39,851 nucleotides of DNA from DATLWN01 sp964492895. Its GTDB lineage: Bacteria; Pseudomonadota; Zetaproteobacteria; Mariprofundales; Mariprofundaceae. The stretch's first letter is position 1; every line of letters begins with the position of its first letter. Below are positions 16,609 through 27,099 of this stretch, in pieces. A program made the position numbers and the translations under genes. The stretch lies in assembly GCA_964492895.1 (NCBI GenBank), contig CAZBLR010000019.1, positions 1 through 39,851 of the forward strand. Reading direction: 5' to 3'. Under the pieces are notes generated by a model. The model ran no database searches, was not told the origin of the DNA, and saw only the letters and a list, made by a program, of their open reading frames with translations.

Positions 16609-17390
16609 GCCGGGTCCGGCCTCGGTTTCTGGGCGACGACGATCAGGGTGCGGCCGAGCAGCATGCGCGGGCTGTTCATCTTCAGCACGTGCTCGCGGTT
16701 GGTATCGTCGACGGTCCTGTACTTCCGCACCTCCTTTTTCAGCGCGAAGAAGCCGGCGATGCGGATCGGCAGGTACAGCAGCAGGAAGGGCAGGACGCCG
16801 GAGCGCATGCGCTTGTCGACGTCCTCGGTGATGACGCGGAAATCGGCCTCGAGCAGGGAATGCGCCACATAGAAATAGCTGATCGGGTTGATGTGGCCGC
16901 CGGTGGTGTACTTGTGGCTGTCCTTGAAGTACAGCGGGCCGAACAGGTTCCAGAAGCCGAAGAACAGGAAGCGCAGCCTCGACTTGATGTTCAGGATGTT
17001 CGGGGTGGTGACGATCAGGTAGCCGTCGGGCCTGAGCACCCGGTGGATCTCCCGCAGCACGTCCTGGTGGTGCTCGACGTGCTCGATGACTTCGGTGAAG
17101 GTGACGAGATCGAAGCTGTTGTCGGCATAGGGCAGCGGGTCGGTGTTCAGGTTGCAGGTGTCCACCTTCTGGCCCGGCAGCTGCATCAGCTCGTCGGTGT
17201 AATCGCAGGCATGGGGGATGACGTCCAGCCGGTGCGAGACCAGGTTGATCAGATCGCCGGTGCCGGCACCGATGTCGAGGTAGGCGATCTTCCTGCCCTT
17301 CAATCCGGGGCAATGCCGTTCGACATCGTGCACGACGCGCTTCAGCAGCGCCGATGTGCTCAGGGTGAACGTTGGCGAGAATTCATCCAT
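16605..17390 (-). CDS. Class I SAM-dependent methyltransferase
   Basis: A 261-residue methyltransferase of the Methyltransf_11/25 type. The start is fixed by AAGGAG six bases before the ATG that gives MDEFSPTF; longer in-frame starts lack a ribosome site. The SAM-binding motif I is IAYLDIGAGTGDLINLV, followed by an acidic loop (CDYTDELM), motif IV SFDLVTFTEVIEHVEH, and motif VI LREIHRVLRPDGYLIVTTPN. A hydrophobic stretch at about 195-212 (LPFLLLYLPIRIAGFF) suggests membrane association, as in some lipid or glycan methyltransferases. The substrate cannot be told. It is convergent with the cupin-like gene and lies 82 bases after the phosphoesterase stop on the same strand. Confidence 0.85.
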   Translation of the reverse strand: MDEFSPTFTLSTSALLKRVVHDVERHCPGLKGRKIAYLDIGAGTGDLINLVSHRLDVIPHACDYTDELMQLPGQKVDTCNLNTDPLPYADNSFDLVTFTEVIEHVEHHQDVLREIHRVLRPDGYLIVTTPNILNIKSRLRFLFFGFWNLFGPLYFKDSHKYTTGGHINPISYFYVAHSLLEADFRVITEDVDKRMRSGVLPFLLLYLPIRIAGFFALKKEVRKYRTVDDTNREHVLKMNSPRMLLGRTLIVVAQKPRPDPA

Positions 17391-17472
17391 CCGATACTCC
17401 TTGGAGGCGGGTTCGATGCCCATATTGCCGCCGGCCATGACATAGGAAAAGACGGCGGATGCGCGGGCGTGT

Positions 17473-18204
17473 TCAGGCCCGGGGCAGGTAATGCACCGCC
17501 GTTTCCAGCCCTCCGTCCGGGTGCAGGGCCAGCGTGCGGTAGCCGGGCGGCAGCGTATCCAGCGCGAACTCAATGGCATGCGGACGGAATTGTACACAGG
17601 TCGACGGCGTGCCGAGCACGCGCACATTCCCCCTGAGTGCGTCGAAGGCCTGGTGCGCATGGCCGAACAGCACCGCCCGCACCGGGTGCCGGCGCTCGAC
17701 CAGGCGCCAGAAGTCGCCGGCATTGTCCAGGCCGATGGCATCGAGCCAGCGGCTGCCGAGCAGCAGCGGCGGGTGATGCAGCGCGATCAGCGTCGGCATC
17801 GGCGGGGCGGCGAGGGCTTCGTCGAGGAATGCGAGCTCCGTGTCGGCCAGGTGCCCGCCCTCCGCATCCGTGCGCTGCGTATGCAGCAGCACGATGCGCC
17901 AGCCGCCGATCTCCACCTCTTTCGGTGCCGGCAATATGGCTGACAAGCGAGCGGGCTCGTCGTGGTTACCGGCGAGCGCGGCGACACGGGCGGCCGCTGG
18001 AGTGAAGGACTCGGCCAGCCAGCGATAGGCCGCCTCGCTGCCGTCATGGGCCAGGTCGCCGGTGGCCAGCAGCAGGTCCGCAGGCCCCGACCGTGTGCAG
18101 TGGGCCAGCACCCGCGTCAGGCCGTCGCGCACCCCGACCCCCTTCAGGGCATAGGCGGCGTCACGGGCGATATGCGTGTCGGTCAGGTGCAGAACCGTGG
18201 CCAT
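17473..18204 (-). CDS. cpdA: CpdA-like metallophosphoesterase
   Basis: A 243-residue calcineurin-type phosphoesterase. The dimetal motifs are in order: VLHLTDTHI (Asp9, His11), LLATGDLAHDG, LAGNHDE, LIALHHPPL and VLFGHAHQ. This set and the size match the Icc/CpdA group, whose best-known member hydrolyses 3',5'-cAMP. Substrate specificity cannot be read from the sequence. The gene starts 22 bases after the end of the RhlB-like helicase on the same strand, so the two probably form one transcript. Confidence 0.82.
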   Translation of the reverse strand: MATVLHLTDTHIARDAAYALKGVGVRDGLTRVLAHCTRSGPADLLLATGDLAHDGSEAAYRWLAESFTPAAARVAALAGNHDEPARLSAILPAPKEVEIGGWRIVLLHTQRTDAEGGHLADTELAFLDEALAAPPMPTLIALHHPPLLLGSRWLDAIGLDNAGDFWRLVERRHPVRAVLFGHAHQAFDALRGNVRVLGTPSTCVQFRPHAIEFALDTLPPGYRTLALHPDGGLETAVHYLPRA

Positions 18205-18226
18205 GCGGTTGGCCCCCGGCGGCCGG

Positions 18227-19510
18227 TCAGGCGCCCGCCTTCGGCTTGCCTCCGGGCCGGCGCCGGCGCGGCCGGCGTTTGTTGCCGCCCTCCGGACGCG
18301 CCTCCTGGCGATCCTCGGCGCCGGTGCCCTCGGCATGGCGCTCGGGCCGCGTCGGCTTGCCGATGTCCAGGCGCGCATGGTCCCAGGCCGGCACCGGGAT
18401 GGTGTGGTCGATGTAGGCCTCGATGTCCGGCAGCCCGAAGCAGAAGCGCTCGCAGGCGAACGAGATGGCCACGCCGGTGGCGCCGGCGCGGGCCGTGCGG
18501 CCGATGCGGTGCACGTAGTCCTGCGCGTCCTCCGGCAGGTCGTAGTTGAACACGTGCGTGACGCCGTCGATGTGCAGGCCGCGGCTGGCCACGTCGGTGG
18601 CGACCAGCAGGTGCAGCTTGCCCTTGCTGAAGTCCTCGAGGATGCGCAGGCGCTTCTTCTGGCGCACGTCGCCGGACAGGATGCCGACATCGAAGCCGTA
18701 GCGGGCCAGCCGGTCCGCCAGGCGCTCGCCGGTGCGCTTCTCGTTGATGAAGATCATGCCACGCGCGACATTCTGTTCGCGCAGCAGGCTGACCAAGAGC
18801 GGGAATTTCTCGTCCATGCCGGTGTGGTACAGCGATTCCGCGATATTGCTGGCCGTGATGTCGCCTTCCTCGGCGCGCAGCTTTTCCGGGTTGTTCATGT
18901 GCTCGTAGGCCAGCTCCAGCACCCGGTGGGACAGCGTGGCCGAGAACAGCAGCGACTGGCGCTGGTCGTAGGGCGGCAGGCGGCGCATCAGGTAGCGCAG
19001 GTCCTTGATGAAGCCGAGGTCGAACATGCGGTCGGCCTCGTCGACGACCAGCATTTCGCAGTGCTTCAGGCCGTAGCAGCCCTGCTTGAAGTAGTCGATC
19101 AGGCGGCCCGGGGTGCCGATCAGGATGTCCACACCCTCGTCGAAGGCCTGCTTCTGCTTGTCGTAGTCCACGCCGCCGAACACCACGTGCAGCTTCAGGC
19201 CGGCATGGGCGGCCAGCTTCCTGGCATCGGCGGAGATCTGCGCCACCAGTTCGCGCGTCGGGGCGATGATCAGGGCGCGCGGGTCGCGCAGCCGCCGGCC
19301 GTCGCGCGGGGGGTGGTTCAGCAGATGCGTGATGATAGTGATCAGGAAGGTGGCGGTCTTGCCCGTGCCGGTGCGTCCCTGGCCGGCCACGTCCCTGCCC
19401 GCCAGGGTCATCGGCAGCGCCACCTCCTGCACGGCGGTCAGCTGGGTGAAGCCGAGGTCGTGGATGGCCTGCAGCAGCGGCTGGGGGAGGTCGAGTTCGT
19501 CGAAGCGCAT
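18227..19510 (-). CDS. rhlB: DEAD-box RNA helicase RhlB-like
   Basis: A 427-residue ATP-dependent RNA helicase; RhlB is the helicase of the RNA degradosome. Motifs seen: Q motif (F-x17-GFTQLTAVQ), motif I AGQGRTGTGKT, Ia PTRELVAQ, GG, TPGRLID, DEAD box LVVDEADRMFDLGF, SAT, and in the second RecA domain ARGMIFINEKRT, VATDVASRGLHIDGV and HRIGRTARAG. VDEADRMFDLGFIKDLRYLMRRLP is particularly RhlB-like. The tail is basic and Arg/Gly/Pro-rich, typical of the RNA-binding end. The start MRFDELDLP aligns with RhlB. RhlE is the alternative. Confidence 0.87.
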   Translation of the reverse strand: MRFDELDLPQPLLQAIHDLGFTQLTAVQEVALPMTLAGRDVAGQGRTGTGKTATFLITIITHLLNHPPRDGRRLRDPRALIIAPTRELVAQISADARKLAAHAGLKLHVVFGGVDYDKQKQAFDEGVDILIGTPGRLIDYFKQGCYGLKHCEMLVVDEADRMFDLGFIKDLRYLMRRLPPYDQRQSLLFSATLSHRVLELAYEHMNNPEKLRAEEGDITASNIAESLYHTGMDEKFPLLVSLLREQNVARGMIFINEKRTGERLADRLARYGFDVGILSGDVRQKKRLRILEDFSKGKLHLLVATDVASRGLHIDGVTHVFNYDLPEDAQDYVHRIGRTARAGATGVAISFACERFCFGLPDIEAYIDHTIPVPAWDHARLDIGKPTRPERHAEGTGAEDRQEARPEGGNKRRPRRRRPGGKPKAGA

Positions 19511-19608
19511 ATGATTGGTGTCCTGGGGTGGTATCCTGTGGGCTGGTCCTTGCCGGAATTCGTGTCGGAATTCGTGCTGGAGAAGGGGGCAGCATACGGG
19601 AGATTCCA

Positions 19609-19637
19609 TTGCCTGGCAAAAGCGATACGATTATCGT
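19609..19637 (+). promoter_or_regulatory. Candidate tRNA promoter
   Basis: TTGCCT (19609-19614), a 17-base spacer and TATCGT (19632-19637) end 12 bases before the mature tRNA. The -10 match is moderate. The remaining 19511-19608 stretch between rhlB and this site holds a short direct repeat (GGAATTCGTG, twice) and no gene. Confidence 0.35.
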
Positions 19638-19649
19638 TCGCTTTCCTTC

Positions 19650-19726
19650 GGGCCTATAGCTCAATTGGTTAGAGCTACCGGCTCATAACCGGTTGGTTCC
19701 AGGTTCGAGTCCTGGTGGGCCCACCA
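19650..19726 (+). tRNA. tRNA with CAT anticodon, probably tRNA-Ile2
   Basis: A 77-base cloverleaf folds by eye. The acceptor is GGGCCTA/TGGGCCC with one G-T pair, the D stem GCTC/GAGC, the anticodon stem ACCGG/CCGGT around the loop CTCATAA, and the T stem CCAGG/CCTGG around TTCGAGT; CCA is encoded. The anticodon CAT fits tRNA-Met or the tRNA-Ile2 whose C34 is changed to lysidine by TilS. The acceptor pairs C4-G69 and C5-G68 are those reported for TilS recognition, and the GGGCCTATAGCTCA start is common in tRNA-Ile2, so I favour Ile2 over elongator Met. Confidence 0.93.
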
Positions 19727-19781
19727 GTCCAGCCCGCGGACATGGGCGGAGAAGACTTCCGTATTCAAGAGGTGGACGATC

Positions 19782-20027
19782 ATGGCTGCTCCCGAACGGG
19801 TTGACCCGGAACAATTGCGAAGCCTGGTGCTGGCGGCGATGCCGGATGCCGAGGTCGAGGTGCGGCTGTATTCCGGCGACGATCATTTCGAGATGACCGT
19901 GGCCTCGCGGGGGTTTGCCGGAAAATCGCGGGTGGCGCAGCACCAGATGGTGTACGATGCGCTGGGTGCGCACATGCGGGAGGCCATCCATGCGCTCGCC
20001 CTGCAGACCCGCGTACTACAAGATTGA
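19782..20027 (+). CDS. bolA: BolA/IbaG family protein
   Basis: An 81-residue BolA-fold protein. BolA proteins partner monothiol glutaredoxins to bind [2Fe-2S] clusters and act in iron homeostasis and stress. Visible features are the N-terminal helix (PEQLRSLVLAAMP), the HFEMTVASRGFAGKSRVAQHQMVYDAL core with the conserved helix-turn-helix-like stretch and ligand His, and a final helix. The size is closest to the short IbaG/YrbA branch. It lies nine bases before grxD, which is the expected functional partner. Confidence 0.9.
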   Translation: MAAPERVDPEQLRSLVLAAMPDAEVEVRLYSGDDHFEMTVASRGFAGKSRVAQHQMVYDALGAHMREAIHALALQTRVLQD

Positions 20028-20036
20028 GGTGATTTC

Positions 20037-20360
20037 ATGGATGAGGTTCAACAGCAGATCGACAAACTGGTGCACGAGCACGACATCATTCTGTTCATGA
20101 AGGGCACGCCGCAGTTCCCGCAATGCGGATTCTCGCAGCGCGTGTCCCAGATCCTCGGCGGCTACGGCGTGCCGTATGTGGCCGTCAACGTCCTGCTCGA
20201 CCCAGCCGTGCGCGAGGGCATCAAGGCCTATGCGAACTGGCCGACCATTCCGCAGCTCTACGTCAAGGGCGAGCTCGTCGGCGGCTGCGACATCGTTTCG
20301 GAGATGCACGAATCGGGCGAGCTGCACGAGATGCTCGATTCGTTCCGCAAGGACGCATAA
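20037..20360 (+). CDS. grxD: Monothiol glutaredoxin Grx4 (CGFS)
   Basis: A 107-residue monothiol glutaredoxin. The signature is FMKGTPQFPQCGFS with active Cys30 and the CGFS motif, followed by WPTIPQLYVKGELVGGCDIV, the glutathione-binding TIPQ...GGCD stretch. CGFS glutaredoxins bind a bridging [2Fe-2S] cluster with glutathione and pass it on, alone or as heterodimers with BolA proteins. The adjacent bolA gene supports this role. Start at ATG after a GGTGATTTC spacer. Confidence 0.95.
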   Translation: MDEVQQQIDKLVHEHDIILFMKGTPQFPQCGFSQRVSQILGGYGVPYVAVNVLLDPAVREGIKAYANWPTIPQLYVKGELVGGCDIVSEMHESGELHEMLDSFRKDA

Positions 20361-20459
20361 GGAGACATGGCTTGAGCGCATGCAGGCGCCGGGCCACCAC
20401 GGGGCCAGCCATCATGCCCTTCCCGTTTGATCCGACGGCGCGCTGGACTTCCCGCTAGG

Positions 20460-21851
20460 ATGCAGACCAAGCTTTCCCAGAAACTGGGCCAGCGCCTGGC
20501 GCTGACGCCACAGCTGACCCAGAGCCTGAAGGTGCTGGCGATGAATGCCGTGGAGCTGGAGGCCTACCTGGAGGAATGCCTCGAGAGCAACCCGATGCTG
20601 GAGCACGATGCGCCGGAGCCGCCGGTGGCGGAGGCGGAGGCCGGGTCCGAGGCGGATGACGACTGGCAGGAGTCCGGCGACGATCGCTGGGAGCAGCTCT
20701 ATACGCCTTCGGCGGCCGCCGGCCGCGACGATTTCCCGAACCGCGAGCAGAACTGGCACGAGGAACAGAGCCTCAGCGAATCCCTGCATGAGCAGGTGGA
20801 GCAGCAGCCGATGGCCGACGACGAACGGGCGGTGGCGCACGCGCTGATCGATTCGCTGGACGACGACGGCTATTTCCGCAGCGATCCGGCCACCCTCGCC
20901 GCCCAGCTCGGCATTGCTCCCGGCAAGCTGGTCGACGTGCTCGAGCAGGTGGTCCAGGAGCTGGAGCCCGCCGGCATCGGTGCCCGCGACCTGAGTGAAT
21001 GCCTGCTGCTGCAGCTGGACGATGACGAGCCGTCGACCGCCCTGGTCCGACGCCTGCTGCTGCACCATGCCGAGGATCTGTTCGACGACGATGCCACGCT
21101 GGCCGGCAAGCTGGGCTGCGACTCCGACGCGCTGATGCGGGCCCGGGCGCGCATGCGCCGGCTCGATCCCTTCCCGGGGCACGGCCTGCGCGGCGACCAG
21201 AATGTCTATGTGCGGCCGGAGGTCATCTTTCGCCGCCTGGCCGATGGCGACATCCAGATCGAGATCCCCGACTACGGCTGGCGCGGCGTGCGCCTGAACG
21301 AGCAGTGGCAGGGCCGCCAGTGGGCCGGCGCCGACCGCGAGTTCATGGACCATGCCACGCGCGAGGCCAAATGGCTGATGTATGCGCTGGAGCAGCGCGG
21401 CGAAACCCTGATGAAGGTGGCCCAGTGCCTGGCCCAGCGGCAGCGCGCCTTTCTCGAACACGGAATACTGGGCTTGAAGCCGCTGACGTTGCAGGATGTG
21501 GCCGAGGAGGTGGGCTTGCACGAATCGACCATTTCGCGCGTGACCAACGGCAAGTATGCGGAGACCCCGCTGGGCCTGATCGAGATGCGCCGTTTCTTCT
21601 CTTCGGGATTGCCGACGCGCGGCGGCGGCAGCATCTCCGTGTACCGCGTGCAGCAGCGCGTCAAGGCGCTGATCGAATCCGAGCCTGCCGGGAAACCGGT
21701 CTCCGACCAGGATATCGCCGACCGCCTGCAGGCCGAAGGGATCGATATTGCCCGTAGAACCGTCGCCAAATATCGTGAGAATCTCGGGCTGCCGACGAGC
21801 AGCCAACGACGGCGTACCGTCAAGGAACGTCCGGCAATCACAAGGGGGTAG
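20460..21851 (+). CDS. rpoN: RNA polymerase sigma-54 factor RpoN
   Basis: Sigma-54 recognises -24/-12 promoters and needs AAA+ activators. The ATG at 20460 gives the family start MQTKLSQKLGQRLALTPQLTQSLKVL (region I, Gln/Leu rich); a TTG 33 bases earlier has no such support. An acidic region II spans about residues 55-110. The core-binding domain follows, then the helix-turn-helix (TLQDVAEEVGLHESTISRVTNGKYAETPLG). The C-terminal RpoN box is ARRTVAKYRENLGLP. At 463 residues it is typical. The hpf gene starts three bases after the stop. The sigma-54 activator at 30516 is a likely client. Confidence 0.96.
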   Translation: MQTKLSQKLGQRLALTPQLTQSLKVLAMNAVELEAYLEECLESNPMLEHDAPEPPVAEAEAGSEADDDWQESGDDRWEQLYTPSAAAGRDDFPNREQNWHEEQSLSESLHEQVEQQPMADDERAVAHALIDSLDDDGYFRSDPATLAAQLGIAPGKLVDVLEQVVQELEPAGIGARDLSECLLLQLDDDEPSTALVRRLLLHHAEDLFDDDATLAGKLGCDSDALMRARARMRRLDPFPGHGLRGDQNVYVRPEVIFRRLADGDIQIEIPDYGWRGVRLNEQWQGRQWAGADREFMDHATREAKWLMYALEQRGETLMKVAQCLAQRQRAFLEHGILGLKPLTLQDVAEEVGLHESTISRVTNGKYAETPLGLIEMRRFFSSGLPTRGGGSISVYRVQQRVKALIESEPAGKPVSDQDIADRLQAEGIDIARRTVAKYRENLGLPTSSQRRRTVKERPAITRG

Positions 21852-21854
21852 AGC

Positions 21855-22421
21855 ATGCAAGTGTCGATCACTGGACGGAACATGGAGCTGACGGAGCCAC
21901 TGAAGGCCTACGTCAATGACAAGCTCCAGCACCTGAAGCACTCATTCGATCACGTGGTCGATGTGCATGTCGTGCTGTCCGTCCAGAAGTTTCACCATCA
22001 GTGCGAAGTGACCATCCAGGCCAGCGGCATGGTGGTCCATGCCAAGCACGAATCCGAGGACATGTATGCCTCGATCGACGGCGTCGTCGACAAGCTGAAC
22101 CGCCAGCTCAAGCGCTACCGCGCCAAGATGCACCGCCACCAGACCAACCACGCGCAGCGACGGGGCCGCGAGATCAAGGTGTCGCACCGCGTGGTCAGCA
22201 TGCCCCCGCACGAGGAGCTGGCTGTGGATCAGCAGCCGGAAACCGTGCATCACGAGGAAATGGAGATCAAGCCGATGTCGGTGGACGAGGCGGTGATGCA
22301 GATGGAGCTGTCCGAGCAGCAGACGCTGATCGTGTTCACCAATCAGGATACGGACAGCCTGAATGTCATCTACCGGCGGGCCGACGGCCAGCTGGGCTGG
22401 ATCGAGCCGGCATCCTCCTGA
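21855..22421 (+). CDS. hpf: Ribosome hibernation factor HPF, long form
   Basis: A 188-residue HPF/RaiA family protein. The N-terminal domain (1-100) starts MQVSITGRNMELTEPLKAYV and contains the basic helix YASIDGVVDKLNRQLKRYRAK that sits on the 30S subunit. After a linker, a C-terminal domain (about 135-185; IKPMSVDEAVMQMELS...VIYRRADGQLGWIEP) matches the dimerisation domain of long HPF, which forms 100S ribosomes without RMF. The rpoN-adjacent hpf is usually short in enteric bacteria, so the long form is notable. GGGGGTAGAG precedes the ATG. Confidence 0.92.
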   Translation: MQVSITGRNMELTEPLKAYVNDKLQHLKHSFDHVVDVHVVLSVQKFHHQCEVTIQASGMVVHAKHESEDMYASIDGVVDKLNRQLKRYRAKMHRHQTNHAQRRGREIKVSHRVVSMPPHEELAVDQQPETVHHEEMEIKPMSVDEAVMQMELSEQQTLIVFTNQDTDSLNVIYRRADGQLGWIEPASS

Positions 22422-22448
22422 GCAAGCACACGAACACGGAGCAACCGC

Positions 22449-22907
22449 ATGGCCAAGTCTGACCGCTTGATCCCTCCGGATCACATCCTTCTGGATTCCA
22501 GGGCCGGCAGCAAACGGGCCCTGATCACCGAGCTGGCCAGCGTGCTGCCGGCGATGGATCCGGATCCGGTGCTGGAGGTGGTGATGGCCCGCGAACAGCT
22601 CGGCAGCACCGGCATCGGCAATGGCGTGGCCATTCCGCACGGGCGCCTGCCCGACCTGTCGGAGCCGGTGCTGGCCCTGGCGCGGCACAAGGCCGGCATC
22701 GATTTCGACGCCATCGACGGCAATCCGGTCCACATCGCCATCCTGCTGCTGGTGCCGCAGGAAGCGGAGCGCGGACACCTGGAGTTGCTGGCGCATCTGG
22801 CCAGAACGCTGCAGCAGGAGCATGTGCGCCGGGAGATCATGGAGGCCGAGACGGCGGACCAGATATCACGGATCTTCGCCGCCATGCCCCGGAGCGCGGC
22901 GGCATGA
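22449..22907 (+). CDS. ptsN: PTS EIIA-Ntr (PtsN)
   Basis: A 152-residue nitrogen-regulatory EIIA domain. It lacks any transport domain and is phosphorylated by the phosphotransferase relay to regulate targets such as potassium transport and kinases. The active-site signature is STGIGNGVAIPHGRL with His64. The stretch VHIAILLLVPQEAERGHLELLAHLARTL is typical of the family. The stop overlaps the hprK ATG by four bases. The phosphate donor may be the HPr/EI pair encoded at 25154-27099, since no EI-Ntr is seen here. Confidence 0.94.
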   Translation: MAKSDRLIPPDHILLDSRAGSKRALITELASVLPAMDPDPVLEVVMAREQLGSTGIGNGVAIPHGRLPDLSEPVLALARHKAGIDFDAIDGNPVHIAILLLVPQEAERGHLELLAHLARTLQQEHVRREIMEAETADQISRIFAAMPRSAAA

Positions 22908-23854
22908 GCCAGGCGGCGCCGCGCATCACCATCCGTGAACTTCTGGAGGAGCGGGGGGAGGCGCTGGGGCTGCGACTGATCGCCGGGGAGGCCGGGCTGG
23001 AGCGCGTGATCGACCATCCCCGCATGCAGAAGCCGTCGCTGGCCTTCGCCGGCTATCTGGAACACCTCAACGATTACCGCCTGCAGGTGATCGGGCAGAC
23101 GGAGCTGGGCTATCTGGCCACGCGCCCGCCGGCCGAGCAGAAGCGCGTCGTCGATTCCGTGTTCGACCTGCGCATCGCCGGCGTCGTCATCACCCGCGGG
23201 CTGACGCCGCCGGATATCGTCCTCGAGGCGGCCAAGCGCACCGACACGCCGCTGATGGTCACCGACGAGCCGTCCTCGACCTTCATGACCAACACCATGC
23301 TGTACCTGTCGCGCCGTCTGGCACCCACCGTCTACCAGCACGGCGTGTACATGGACATCTACGGCCTGGGCGTGCTGATGATCGGCGCCAGCGGCATCGG
23401 CAAGAGCGAGATCGGCCTGGAGCTGATCTCGCGCGGCCACCGGCTGATCGCCGACGACATGGTGGAGCTGGCCCGGCAGGGTGCGGAGATCATCGTCGGG
23501 CGCAGCCCGGAATCGCTGCGCTACCACATGGAGATCCGGGGGCTGGGTATCCTGAACATCCGCGAGCTGTACGGCGCGGCCGCCATCACGGACGCCAAGC
23601 GCCTGAGCCTGATCGTCGAGATGATCCCGTGGAACCAGCTGGCCGAAGAGGACCGGGTGCTGGGCGAGGAATCGACCACCGAGATCCACGGCGTCAAGCT
23701 GCCCAAGGTGCTGTTGCGCATCCGTCCGGGCCGCTCGATGGCGGTGCTGGTGGAGGTGGCGACCCGCAACCGCCTGCTCAAGCAGCGCGGCATCGACAGC
23801 GGCCGGGCGTTCATGGAGGCGCTGGAGCAGCGGATTCAACAGGGGCGCGGATGA
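22904..23854 (+). CDS. hprK: HPr kinase/phosphorylase
   Basis: A 316-residue bifunctional enzyme that phosphorylates and dephosphorylates HPr on its regulatory Ser. The N-terminal domain (1-130) is followed by the P-loop GASGIGKSE (161-169, Lys167), with HRLIADDMVEL nearby. The family signature GLGILNIRELYGAAAI comes next and then the C-terminal KQRGIDSG region. HPr at 25154 retains the target Ser48. In many proteobacteria this module regulates without sugar transport. It overlaps ptsN and rapZ by four bases each. Confidence 0.96.
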   Translation: MSQAAPRITIRELLEERGEALGLRLIAGEAGLERVIDHPRMQKPSLAFAGYLEHLNDYRLQVIGQTELGYLATRPPAEQKRVVDSVFDLRIAGVVITRGLTPPDIVLEAAKRTDTPLMVTDEPSSTFMTNTMLYLSRRLAPTVYQHGVYMDIYGLGVLMIGASGIGKSEIGLELISRGHRLIADDMVELARQGAEIIVGRSPESLRYHMEIRGLGILNIRELYGAAAITDAKRLSLIVEMIPWNQLAEEDRVLGEESTTEIHGVKLPKVLLRIRPGRSMAVLVEVATRNRLLKQRGIDSGRAFMEALEQRIQQGRG

Positions 23855-24726
23855 TCGTTCTCGTCAGCGGCCTGTCCGGGGCGGGCAAAAGCACGGTCCT
23901 GCACGCGCTGGAGGATCTCGGCGTCTTCTGCACCGACAACCTGCCGCTGTCGCTGTTCCCCGGCTGGATGCAGGAGATGCACGACACCGGGCGCCTGGCC
24001 GCGGCATGCATCGACCTGCGCAGCACGGCCACGCCCGAGGCCCTGGGGCAGGCGGTGGCCGAGGCCAGGCGTATGGACCCGGACTGCCGGCTGGTGTTCC
24101 TCGAGGCCTCCGACGAGGCCCTGATCCGCCGCTACTCGCTGTTGCGCCGGCGTCATCCGTTCGCCCCGGACATGGACCTGCCGGAGGCCATCGCCGCCGA
24201 ACGGGACGCCATGGGGCCGCTGCGTTCCGAGGCGGATCTGGTGCTCGACAGCAGCAACATGAACCCCTACGAGCTGGCCGAGCTGGTGGAGACCTACTGG
24301 CGCAAGCATCGCGGCCGGCAGGAGCGCACGCTGGTGTGCTCGCTGATCTCCTTCAGCTATCAGCGCGGATTGCCGCAGGATGCCGACATGGTGGTCGATG
24401 CGCGCTTCCTGCCGAACCCCCATTACGAGCCCGAGCTGGCGCACCTGACCGGCTGCGACGCCGAGGTGGACGCGTTCTTCAAAAAGCATGACGATGTGGC
24501 CGAAACCGAGCGCCGGATCCAGGACTGGCTGCTGTTCATCTGGCCGCGGCTGCAGCGCGAGCGCAAGCAGTACTTCACGCTGGCCATCGGCTGCAGCGGC
24601 GGGCGCCATCGCTCCGTGTACCTGGTGGAGCGTCTCGGCGGCTGGCTGCGCCGCCAGGGCGTGGCCGAGCCGGTGATCCGTCACCGGGAGCTCGGCAAGG
24701 TCTCCCGTTCCGGAGGAAGCCGATGA
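23851..24726 (+). CDS. rapZ: RNase adapter / nucleotide-binding protein RapZ
   Basis: A 291-residue P-loop protein. The Walker A motif is VSGLSGAGKS (Lys13), followed by LEDLGVFCTDNLP. The C-terminal domain has the RapZ signature FSYQRGLPQDADMVVDARFLPNPHYEPEL and IGCSGGRHRSVYLVERL. In enteric bacteria RapZ targets the small RNA GlmZ to RNase E and controls glucosamine-6-phosphate synthase; whether that holds here is unknown. It begins inside the hprK stop and overlaps the EIIA gene by four bases. Confidence 0.95.
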   Translation: MIVLVSGLSGAGKSTVLHALEDLGVFCTDNLPLSLFPGWMQEMHDTGRLAAACIDLRSTATPEALGQAVAEARRMDPDCRLVFLEASDEALIRRYSLLRRRHPFAPDMDLPEAIAAERDAMGPLRSEADLVLDSSNMNPYELAELVETYWRKHRGRQERTLVCSLISFSYQRGLPQDADMVVDARFLPNPHYEPELAHLTGCDAEVDAFFKKHDDVAETERRIQDWLLFIWPRLQRERKQYFTLAIGCSGGRHRSVYLVERLGGWLRRQGVAEPVIRHRELGKVSRSGGSR

Positions 24727-25157
24727 TCGGTATCGTGCTGGTCGGACACGAACACATCGCCAGCGAGATGCTGGCCGCGCTCGAACACGTGCTGGGTCGG
24801 CAGTCGCTGATCCGGGCCGTGGACGTCTCCTGCGATTTTCCGCCGGAGACGCTGCGCCAGCGCCTGGATGAGGACGTCCGCAGCTGCAACGCCGGGGCCG
24901 GCGTACTGGTACTGGCCGACATGTTCGGCGGTACGCCGTGCAACGTGGCGCTGGCGATGATGCGCTCGGGCGATGTCGAGGTGGTGTCCGGCATGAACCT
25001 GCCGGCCCTGATCAAGGCGGCCACCCTGCGCCAGCAGGCGATCGGCGTCAGCGAACTGGCCGCGCAGGTGGCCGAGGCCGGACGTCATTACATCTGCGTG
25101 GCCACGAGCCTGATGGAGGGCAAGCAGGAAGCGATGCCGCCCGCCGCGGCCAAATGA
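24723..25157 (+). CDS. PTS EIIA, mannose family
   Basis: A 144-residue stand-alone EIIA-Man domain (PtsA/ManX-like). The N-terminus MIGIVLVGHEHIASEML carries the phosphoacceptor, most likely His9. GVLVLADMFGGTPCNVALAMM is the conserved GGTP strand-helix, and VSGMNLPALIKA the family's G-NLPML-like site. No EIIB, EIIC or EIID partner is present, so it probably acts in regulation rather than transport, as in other proteobacterial operons of the same layout. It overlaps rapZ and ptsH by four bases each. Confidence 0.93.
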   Translation: MIGIVLVGHEHIASEMLAALEHVLGRQSLIRAVDVSCDFPPETLRQRLDEDVRSCNAGAGVLVLADMFGGTPCNVALAMMRSGDVEVVSGMNLPALIKAATLRQQAIGVSELAAQVAEAGRHYICVATSLMEGKQEAMPPAAAK

Positions 25158-25425
25158 CCATGCCCAGCCGCAGCCTGTATATCCGCAACAAGCTGGGCCT
25201 GCATGCGCGGGCCTCCGCCCGCTTCGTGTCGACGGCCAGCCGCTTCGGCTGCGACATCCGCTTGCGCAAGGGCGAGATCGAGGTCAACGGCAAGAGCATC
25301 ATGGGCATCATGATGCTGGCGGCGGCCAAGGGCTCCGAGCTGACGCTGTCCGCCGAGGGCGAGGATGCCGAGATGGCGCTGGATGCCCTGGAGGACCTGG
25401 TGAACGACCGCTTCGGAGAGCCCGA

Positions 25426-25429
<4 letters not shown>
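25154..25429 (+). CDS. ptsH: Phosphocarrier protein HPr
   Basis: A 91-residue HPr. The phosphoacceptor site is NKLGLHARAS with His17 (equivalent to His15). The regulatory serine motif VNGKSIMGIMMLAA contains Ser48 (equivalent to Ser46), the substrate of HprK encoded upstream. The ATG at 25154 overlaps the EIIA stop. A second ATG two codons later is possible. Both phosphorylation sites being intact implies a working His/Ser switch. Confidence 0.96.
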
Positions 25430-27099
<1,670 letters not shown>
